Shown: positions 56,511 to 64,000 of the stretch, in pieces | Numbering within the stretch: position 1 is the first letter of the stretch | Layout: the number at the start of each line of letters is the position of its first letter | From: Tenebrio molitor | Lineage: Eukaryota; Arthropoda; Insecta; Coleoptera; Tenebrionidae | Assembly (NCBI RefSeq): GCF_963966145.1 | Contig: NC_091050.1 | Location: 13,764,001-13,828,000 of the forward strand | DNA length: 64,000 nt | Direction: 5' to 3' | Translations under genes and position numbers: made by a program | The notes under the pieces: model-generated | Database searches by the model: none | Told to the model about the DNA's origin: nothing | The model's input: only the letters and a program-made list of their open reading frames with translations

Positions 56511-57340
56511 GCTTAACACACAAAATAATTAAAAGGTCACTGGATATTGTTTTGTCCTTGCAGTAAACGAGGAGAAATAACAATTTACATTATTCTATTA
56601 GTAAAAAGTTAAAAAGAATAAAATTACATTTTAAATTTCTGCGCAACTGCATTTACTGTCCCTTGGATAGAAATAAGTAAAAGAGTAGAAAAATTCAGAT
56701 TATTCTGTTTTTTAATTCAGCTCTCTATGAATAAATAAGAATACATTTGTTTCAATGCCTTGGTTCCCCTAAAATATTTTTGCTACCTCCAACCGCACAA
56801 TTATTATGTTCCTCCTCATGCGGAAAATGGGTACCATGAACAGATGGAAATAAACAGTAATTACTGGTGGATCGAGGGGTTGTTTCAATATTTTTAAAAC
56901 AGCGTTGGGGTAGCAGTCACGGAAACTGTGAGTCGGGAGTGTTGTCCCTATGGAACAGCACACTTCGTCTCAATTTTCCTCTTCTTGTTTCCTTAATAGG
57001 ATCGCGAAATTTGGAAATTAATTCAGCATAATATTCTCGTGTTACAATTTTCCCATGCGGTAAATAAGCACTTCATTAAAATCCTTAAAAAATTCTCTGA
57101 AACGGATGCAGAAAATTTTAGTATCAATCTTAATACATCTTTCAGAAAAGTGATGATGGTTAAATTTGTCTCAAAAATCGGTTGCCGGAAGCTCTCCTAA
57201 TCTGGTGCTAAAGTCAAATAAATAATTATATTCAGGTGTTAGAGCCGTTCTAGAGTGTCCGATGCTTTTTTGTATTTTCACAAAATTCTCTGTTAATAAA
57301 CCAGTCTTACAGCAATGCCATGGTATCGGCATAAAGGTTT
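56511..57340. other. Anonymous AT-rich DNA
   Basis: Nothing recognised. May contain decayed units of the neighbouring array. Confidence 0.4.
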
Positions 57341-59060
57341 CAATGCAATAAAAATTGTGGAGGCGCCAGAATTTTTTTTACAACTAAGTAGTGACATCTT
57401 CCTTACGATTTGAGCTAGATCAAATCTGGAAACCATATTTTGTAGATTTTGATTTCAAGAATTCTATGAAGAAAACTGCAACATTTTATTTTTCAAACAC
57501 TGGTGCAAAACTACATTATTGTAGCTGACAAAATTAGTGAAGGTACTAGGAGACTTTTTACAAGAATGGGGATAACTACCCTATAACTAGACCTAGATCA
57601 TTTCTGAAAACTGTGTTTTATAGACTTGACTCTGACAAATTGAATGCAGAAAATCTCCTTGTTCTATCTCTAATGATAGTTGACCAAATTGCTTTTAAAT
57701 AACTCGTAAAAATGGTGGAAGCGCCGGAAAATTTTTTGGAAAAAAAAGTCTGTCCTAATGTTTGTCCGAAATCATATCTTCAAACTGTATTTTATAGAAT
57801 TATATGGGACAAATAGGAATGAAAAAACCGAAGTATTTTATTTCTAGCACCAGTCCAAAACTGGTCTGAATCTGTCAAAAAAAAATGTAGATCAATTCCC
57901 CACAATTAGAGCTAGATCATTTCTCAAAACTATGTACTCGTATTATAGACTTGATTGTGGCAAATCGAATGGAGAAAATGTCATGGTTCTATCTCTAATA
58001 ATGGTTGAGCAAATTGCTTTTAAATATCTCGCAAAAATGGTGGATGCGCCGGATAATTTTTTGAATTAAAAAAAATCTGCCCTACTGTTTGACCCAGATC
58101 AAATCTACAAACTGCATTTTGTAGAATTAGATTTGAAGAATCGTAATGAAAAAATTGCATTATTTTATTTCTACCATTGGTGCAAAACTGTATCAAAGAA
58201 TCTCGCAAAAAAGGTGAAGGTATCAGGAAACTTTTGATAAGAATGGAGATAACTTCCCTTCAATTAGATTTAGATCATTTCCGAGAATTGTGTTTTATAG
58301 ATTTGATTCTGAGAAATCGAATGCAGAAAACCTCATGATTTTATCTCTAATAATGGTTGAGCAAATTGCTTTTAAATATCTCGCAAAAATGGTGAACGTG
58401 TCGGAAAATCTTTTGATTAAAAAAAATCCACCCTTCGGTTTGATTCAGGTCAAATCTGCAAACTGTATTTTGTAGAATTAGATTTGATGAATCACAATGA
58501 GAAAACTGCATTATTTTGCTTCTAGCACCAATGCAAAGCTGTATCAAAATATCTCACAAAAATGGTGGAGGCGCCAGGATGTTTTTAATGGAGATGACGA
58601 TATGTTCCGTACAATTTCATCTAGATTATTTCTAAAAACTGTAGTTTATAGATTTGGTTATGACGAATTGAATGCAGAAAAGCGCGTATCTCTACCACAC
58701 ATCGAGCAATTTGAGTTTGGACATCTCACAAAAATGGTGGAGGCGCCGGGAAATGATTCCAACAAAAATAGCTATTTGTCTTACGGTTTGAGTTAGATAA
58801 AATCTAAATACTGTGTTCTGTACAATTAGTTATGACGAATCGTATGCAGACAACGTGATTTTATTTTCTGCATCGGTTGAAAAATCTGCATTTAAGTAGC
58901 TCATAAAAATGGCGGCAGCTCCAGGATACTTTAAATAAATTGACGATGTCTTTCTTATGGTGTGATTTAGGAAAAGCGCGTTCTACAGGTTTATTTATGA
59001 ATCGAATATCATGGCACAATGGCTTAGAAAACTGTATTTAAATAAATAATTTGCAATATA
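57341..59060 (+). repeat. Degenerate ~175-bp tandem array with GGCGCC core (array 3)
   Basis: About ten units. Core sites or their traces lie at 57356, about 57534, 57714, (about 57880, decayed), 58039, 58213, 58391, 58564, 58736 and 58911, with typical spacing of 172-180 bp. Best cores: 58736-58751 (perfect), 58564-58579 (CCAGGA) and 58039-58054 (GATGCGCC). Unit bodies share TTTTATAGA(C/T)TTGATT, GACGAAT, GAAAACTGCA and TTTAAATATCTCGCAAAAAT. Unit-to-unit similarity outside the core is low, so the array is old. Confidence 0.88.
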
Positions 59061-59712
59061 AAGCAAATGATTGTAAGTTCTGGACGTTCGAATCTGGAAA
59101 CTAAACAAATCAAGAGTGCTAGTTCATTTTTTGCTTTTTTTGCTTTTTCGAAACGTCTGTCTTAGCTTCATCGTACACATATGTATACTTGCTATATACA
59201 GTTGTTTTATTTGTTGTCTACCTCTCCATAAATTTATTATTAATTAATGATTAATAATTAATGCTTTATCTTCAATGGTAAAACCCATTTTACCACTTAT
59301 TTTGGGATAACTGTTGCTTACAATTACAGGAAACATCCGTAAACTTTGTCCAAATTGAATTTTTTTTTCAAGGTTAACATCAACATCGTTGCTTTAAAAC
59401 TGACATTTGTTTGACATTTCACCGAAAAATCTGCTATCAGTGACGTCGCGTATGGCAATAAAGCTGGTAACCCATTCTTACGAATGTAAAATGTTGCTTT
59501 TGTTTATTTTTAAAATTTTCTCTATTATCAAATAATAATAATCATAAAATGCACAATTATAATTCATGAAGCATATTTTATTATTAAGCGTTTGAGACCA
59601 CAAATTGTCTACGCCCACGAATTGAACGCTTATTTGCATAGGATTCCGCAACGACATGACTAATAATAATGTGCAACGCTTGCTTTGATTTGTTTTCTTT
59701 TTGATCACTTTG
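59061..59712. other. Anonymous AT-rich DNA
   Basis: A self-complementary AT-rich stretch lies at about 59232-59262. Octamer complement ATTTGCAT at 59632-59639. No gene. Confidence 0.45.
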
Positions 59713-60172
59713 TATATACAGGGTATTTCACGAGTGATAATGGGCCCGGGGGAATTGAAAATGCAACCCACAATACATTTCCAATACCGTATTGTTTTAA
59801 AATGAAATTATGAATTCATGAAGGCTTTGCTTCCAATAATTTTATTTGTCACAACTGACGTTGATGAAAAAGTTAAAAAGTATTCAAACGATGAGAAAAC
59901 AGCCATGATTCTGATTTATGGTGAATATAATAAAAATGTTTCTGCTGTTGCGCGTTTATGCACACAATAAGCATTTTCCCAAAAACTCTTCGCTTTTTCA
60001 TAATTTCATTTAACCAAGCGATGACGCTTGTGTCAAAATTTACAAAACTGCACAGCTAACTACGTTTTATGTTTTTTAAATCAAAACACAAATATCCACG
60101 TTAACTGTGCAAATGTATTGTGGGTTGCATTTTCAATTCCGTGGGACTCATTATCCATTATAACTTGACATT
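59713..60172. mobile_element. MITE-like element carrying a DUF4817 fragment
   Basis: Terminal region inverted repeats: GAATTGAAAATGCAACCCAC with AATACATTT (about 59755-59783) on the left and its complement (about 60113-60145) on the right. The left edge starts with TATATACAGGGT; the matching right edge is lost. Between them is a coding remnant. Confidence 0.7.
59878..59970 (+). pseudogene. DUF4817 N-terminal helix-turn-helix remnant
   Basis: Reads KYSNDEKTAMILIYGEYN followed by KNVSAVARLCTQ then stop. This matches the N-terminal helix-turn-helix segment of insect transposon proteins (form ys-ek--m--iyGec--na--AarlY). The stop and short length show it is a deletion derivative. It belongs to the same protein class as the C-terminal relic at 27870-28022. 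Confidence 0.65.
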
Positions 60173-60446
60173 GCAAATTTCCAAATGTAGCATCAAATCG
60201 TTTACTCTTCCGATTGATTTGTTTTAATCATGTAATAATTAATAACACCTTGCCATATTCCAATAGTTATGCTACTAAAGATCTTGAGAAGCAGTTCGAT
60301 AAATAATTATCTAAATTTACATAGCATACAGACTATGTTATTTCATCGCCAACTCTGTGTTCCACTTCGCGAAATGCAGCTCAGTGCATAGATAGTGACT
60401 GCATTTGAATATTAGTTAAAGCTCTATATCCGAATATGCTTTGATA
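60173..60446. other. Anonymous DNA
   Basis: Short AT-rich spacer between two inverted-repeat elements. Nothing recognised. Confidence 0.45.
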
Positions 60447-60974
60447 ATACAGGGTGATTTTGAAAGTTGTGCAGATATTTTAATCACGAGCTACTGGCTT
60501 CATGTAGAACTCAGAAAAAATATTTAAAAAATTCTCTCAAAAAATAAAATGACATTTATTTTTTGAGGTACAATTTTTTTTAATTGCTTTTAGTTTTCTA
60601 CGTTATCCTACAACTTCGTAGGTAAAATTTCGGCACATTTTAAAAATACACCCTTGTATATCATGTTTTATAAAATGTACGCTAATGCGAAGTAACCTAT
60701 AGGAAATATGCTTTAAAACAAGGAAACTGCATTGGTGTACGTTTTATAAAATATGATATACAGGGTGTATTTTTAAAATGTGCGGAAATTTTACCTACGA
60801 GGTTGTCTGACAACGTAGAAGACTAAAAGCAACTAAAAAAAAATTGTAGCTCAAAAAAATAAATGTCATTTTATTTTTTGACATAGAATTTTTTAAACAT
60901 TTTTTCTGAGTTCCACATGAAGCCAGTAGCTCGTGATTAAAATATCTGCACAACTTTCAAAATCACCCTGTATG
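60447..60974. mobile_element. Composite foldback element, copy 2
   Basis: Ends ATACAGGGTGATTTTGAAAG and its exact complement. Two inverted arms flank a ~100-bp spacer, as in copy 1, and arms are nearly identical to each other for over 200 bp. The spacer reads GCGAAGTAACCTATAGGAAA then TATGCTTTAAAACAAGGAAA, the reverse complement of the copy 1 spacer, so the centre is inverted between copies. Confidence 0.88.
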
Positions 60975-62395
60975 TTTCCTGTTTACACCACGAAATGCGC
61001 TTTTTCATTTTTTATTTTTTTTTTGCCGTTGAACTGATCTTAATTTATGCTCTATGCATCAGATAATTTCATTTGGACGAGATTTTTCGCAAATACAGCG
61101 TAGGAGTTGGACGTTGCAGGCGTAGGTAGACAAATAAACAAATGAGAAAGAAGAAGGTGAGATGATTTCTATTTTTAGATAAAAGAATAGCAGAATGAGC
61201 GGCGATCGTTGGAGGTCTGGAAACGTAAAGACTGAATTGCTCCAAGTCGCTTAAAAAAATCGTCAATTGTTGCGTTCCGACTCGGAGAAAATTTCCTTTC
61301 ATTATTTATTTCCGCGAACAAAAATCCGCCACCCACTTTTCATTTCATTCCCGTTCATGTCGAACAAAGCGCCAGCTTAGTCCTGATGTTATTTTCGTTA
61401 AACTCGGCTCACCTGCTTCGAAACGAGCCGATCGGAAATCCGCCTCGAAATCAGTTCTCAAACAATCGTCGTGTTTTGATCTCGATTTTAATTTGAATAG
61501 ATAAAAGGGCGAGATTATTTTTCCGACGAGAGAAATTCTCTCGACCGACATTTATCTTTATCCCTCATTTCACTCACGTGAATCCCGCAGATTTTCGATC
61601 TGTCAATCTCCCCCACCCCCTTGAAATTTGTTTATGCTGGGCCCGATACAAACTTATTTATTGGGGCACCGCCGCGGATTTTTACCCTCGACGCCGTTCC
61701 GACCCATCTCGGCTCGTTAGCGCCCCCAATAAACATCCGATGTAACGGCGCCCCATTTCGATCTGCATTCGCCAGACAACAACTATAAAACTTGATGTTT
61801 GTTAACGCAGCCGCGATGTCTTCGTGGCCCAGGAGAAAACTCGATGGATCATGCGAGTGAATGTTTGAAAGGCGCGTGCCGGTCTAATTAGCTGATGGTC
61901 CTTCGAGCCGGATTTCGGTCATTTTTCATTGTTGTTGTGCGGGGGCGGCTGCAGCTTCCGAACAACTCTGTTAAGATAATGCCGCCGTTTTTCCTCTTTA
62001 TCCGCATCTGAGGAACGCTAACGGTTTTTCTGGCCCATTCTAATTGGAGTTTACGACTTCTTTCCATCTCGGCCGGTTACCACCTAACAATCTCAGCCGT
62101 GATTAAATTTTGATTGGATAATTTTTAACGCACTGTCTCGGACAGACTCGCTGAAATTACAAAAGTAATCAAAAAGAATTATAAAAGATTAATGAAAATT
62201 ATTTATAAAGTACGTTTCTAGGCGCGATTAAACGTCAGCGGGTGTCGCAATTGGGTCGTGTGGATTAATTATTCCCATCTTGGAATGAATTTTTAACGAA
62301 ACAAAAAACTAAATTGTCGGCTTGTTTCTTTCAATATTTATAAAGTTCACTCTTAATCTTCTCTCGCACTACAAAAAAAATCAACGAAATAAAAA
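60975..62395. other. Anonymous DNA with CpG-rich block
   Basis: AT-rich to about 61320, then CpG-rich to about 62150. No exon recognised. Confidence 0.4.
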
Positions 62396-62790
62396 CTGCA
62401 AAAATGGTGGAGGCGCCGGGCGAAAAATTTACTCACGCAATTATAAACGTTTATTCTTCATTAAAATGCAAATACGATTTAAAGCGACCAAAGTGTTAAT
62501 ATTTCATCGCACCACAACTCTTACGAAAAAAATTCCAACTGTAAAAATGGTGGAGGCGCCGGGAGAAAATTTGATTCACGCAATTATACATTTTTATTCT
62601 TGTGAAAGACGCAAATACGATTTAGAGCGACACAAGTGTTGATGTTTCACCGCGCAACCACTGTCACACCCTATAGAAAAACATTGCGTTTCAGAAATGG
62701 TGGATGCGCCGGGTGAAAAATTACATTGGCGTAATTATAAAATTTTATGCGTCATAAAATGCAGATAATTGCGTTTTTAAAAGAATTATG
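62396..62790 (+). repeat. Tandem array, ~145-bp units, sharing the GGCGCC core
   Basis: Three units with cores at 62406-62421, 62549-62564 and 62699-62714 (GGTGGATGCGCCGGGT), spaced 143 and 150 bp. Unit bodies share CACGCAATTATAAA, TTTATTCTT, AAAATGCAAATACGATTTA and GAGCGAC, none of which occurs in the ~175-bp arrays. Only the core and a preceding A-rich patch are common to both families. A plus-strand frame open across the units is repeat-derived. Confidence 0.85.
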
Positions 62791-63784
62791 ATATTTAGCA
62801 CCATCAAACTTTCATTAATGAGTGGTAAAATTCCCAACTGTTCTGTTGACATTTATTAATAAAATATCACAGCAATTACCTTCTCGATGTTGTTAAACCT
62901 AGTCATTTTCTAACGATTTCGTTCTGAACTGTACAAATGTGTGAAATTTATCCGCAGGTAAATGAAATGTCATAATTTTGTCGCCGTTCAACATTACTCA
63001 AAGTTACGTGAATGTGTTCTGACAAACTTTATTATTTCCATTATTTAGTTACACGTAAATACATTGTTGACAAATTAGCACGGAGGGAGAGGCAAACCAG
63101 TGAGTAATGATTTCAACTTTGCATATAACGCTAATTTGCATTTTGCCAGAATTGACACCAACTTGTCTTTCCGTCCAAGAGTTTTGGCGCAATTTATTTT
63201 AAATATGTTTTACCACTTTAAAAAAATAAAAACTTTTTGAAATATGTACATTCATATTTATCTATCAATTTAAATTAATGTGTTTCCCGATGCGATTATA
63301 CATAAATGCTTTCGGAACAATATTTTTGTTTGCTCCACGTAGCGAATAAAGTTGATAAATCGGCGATTGACTAGATAAAATTTGAGCAATATTGTTAGCA
63401 CGAGAACAATTTTTTAAACCTAAGCACAACAATTTATCTTATCCAGTTTAGCCTTCACTGGAAGAGTGTGACCCATCTTGTGAAGTGATGAATTTAAAAA
63501 GCATTTGCTACTGGCGGGTGAAGCTGCGGCGACAATGATTCCACAAGAATTACTTCAAGAGCTTCAGCAGAAGTACTTTACAGCTTTATACTGATTCTGT
63601 ACTTTATTCTGAAACCCGAACGTGCCCACTTAGGACACGTACTTAGCCTCTAAATGCAAGGTCATGTAAGACTCCTTCTGTTGCATTACCCAAATTACAA
63701 CCGCATCACGAACTAGCCACTTCATTCTTCTCTTTGTTAAATAAACTAGTGCCATGCAACGACATACTAATTTGGTAAAAAGAA
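62791..63784. other. Anonymous DNA
   Basis: AT-rich. Octamer complement ATTTGCAT at 63134-63141. No gene supported. Confidence 0.4.
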
Positions 63785-63912
63785 GATGGCGCCGCGGTCC
63801 GAAAAAGTGCGTCCGAAAAACTGCGTCCGAAAAAGCGCGTCCGAAAAAGTGCGTCGGAAAAAGTGCGTCCGAAAAAGAGTCACTTTTCGGCCGCTTGTGT
63901 GAACGTAAAAAA
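63785..63912 (+). mobile_element. Dispersed repeat with expanded 15-bp VNTR, copy 3 (truncated)
   Basis: Starts GATGGCGCCGCGGTCCG and ends CTTTTCGGCCGCTTGTGTG, matching the right end of 44236-44607. Between them are about six tandem GTCCGAAAAAGTGC-type units, against one or two in the other copies. The left two thirds of the repeat are absent. The open frames across it are products of the 15-bp period. Confidence 0.8.
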
Positions 63913-64000
63913 CTTGGTTTTCCTCATCACTTGCGGTAATTTGGCTCTTGGGGTTTTGGAGGTAGTCGCGGCGGCGTAGGAGCAACGCAATCAATCCGCC

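Noticed and set aside
63754..63939. Lys-rich small protein
   Set aside because: The sequence is a 15-bp VNTR within a known repeat; the peptide is the translated repeat.

Overview
The window looks like intergenic and intronic DNA from an insect nuclear genome, probably a beetle, although the order is an inference. It is AT-rich with scattered CpG-rich islands and has no operons and no long protein-coding gene. It is full of insect-type transposon debris: pieces of a non-LTR retrotransposon with an endonuclease and a CCHC C-terminus, a mariner relic, two DUF4817-type relics, a tRNA-derived SINE with target-site duplications, and many short inverted-repeat elements. No tRNA, rRNA or snRNA gene and no CRISPR array was found. 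No complete gene of known function could be identified, so no pathway can be assembled.

Layout. 0-5.9 kb: purine/pyrimidine-skewed DNA with a 9-bp minisatellite, then anonymous DNA. 5.9-9.9 kb: nest of minus-strand LINE 3' pieces, a tRNA-like module and an unclassified repeat (called repeat A here). 10-18.8 kb: mostly single-copy DNA with CpG-rich blocks, some small coding-like ORFs, a mariner relic and a diverged duplicated element. 18.8-20.8 kb: a second LINE plus repeat A unit. 21.1-22 kb: CpG-rich block that looks like the promoter and untranslated first exon of a plus-strand gene, ending in a strong splice donor at 21982/21983; the DNA downstream may be its long first intron. 22-32 kb: single-copy DNA with hairpins, tandem repeats and a DUF4817 relic. 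32-36 kb: degenerate ~175-bp tandem array, a small possible gene (33421-33773) and a giant palindrome. 36-47 kb: single-copy DNA with an intact SINE, a MITE and nested inverted repeats. 47.8-51.9 kb: ~230-bp tandem array rich in CTCAGGTTCA. 51.9-54 kb: the longest LINE fragment, with an endonuclease domain. 54-64 kb: two composite foldback elements, a long ~175-bp array, a DUF4817 MITE, a ~145-bp array and a repeat with an expanded 15-bp VNTR.

The most unusual signals are these. (1) A 16-bp core, GGTGGAGGCGCCGGGA, stays nearly intact in badly decayed tandem arrays spaced about 175 bp apart and also in a second array with ~145-150-bp units of different flanking sequence. (2) Five GC-rich loop or inverted-repeat sites share one signature, CGAG-(n)-CGNA-(n)-CGAG. 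(3) A near-perfect ~217-bp palindrome. (4) Two foldback composites whose central spacer lies in opposite orientation. (5) A compact possible gene for a small secreted or membrane protein.

All calls were made by eye. Family names for transposon relics rest on recognised protein motifs. Small-ORF calls rest only on start context, codon texture and nearby signals, and are weak.
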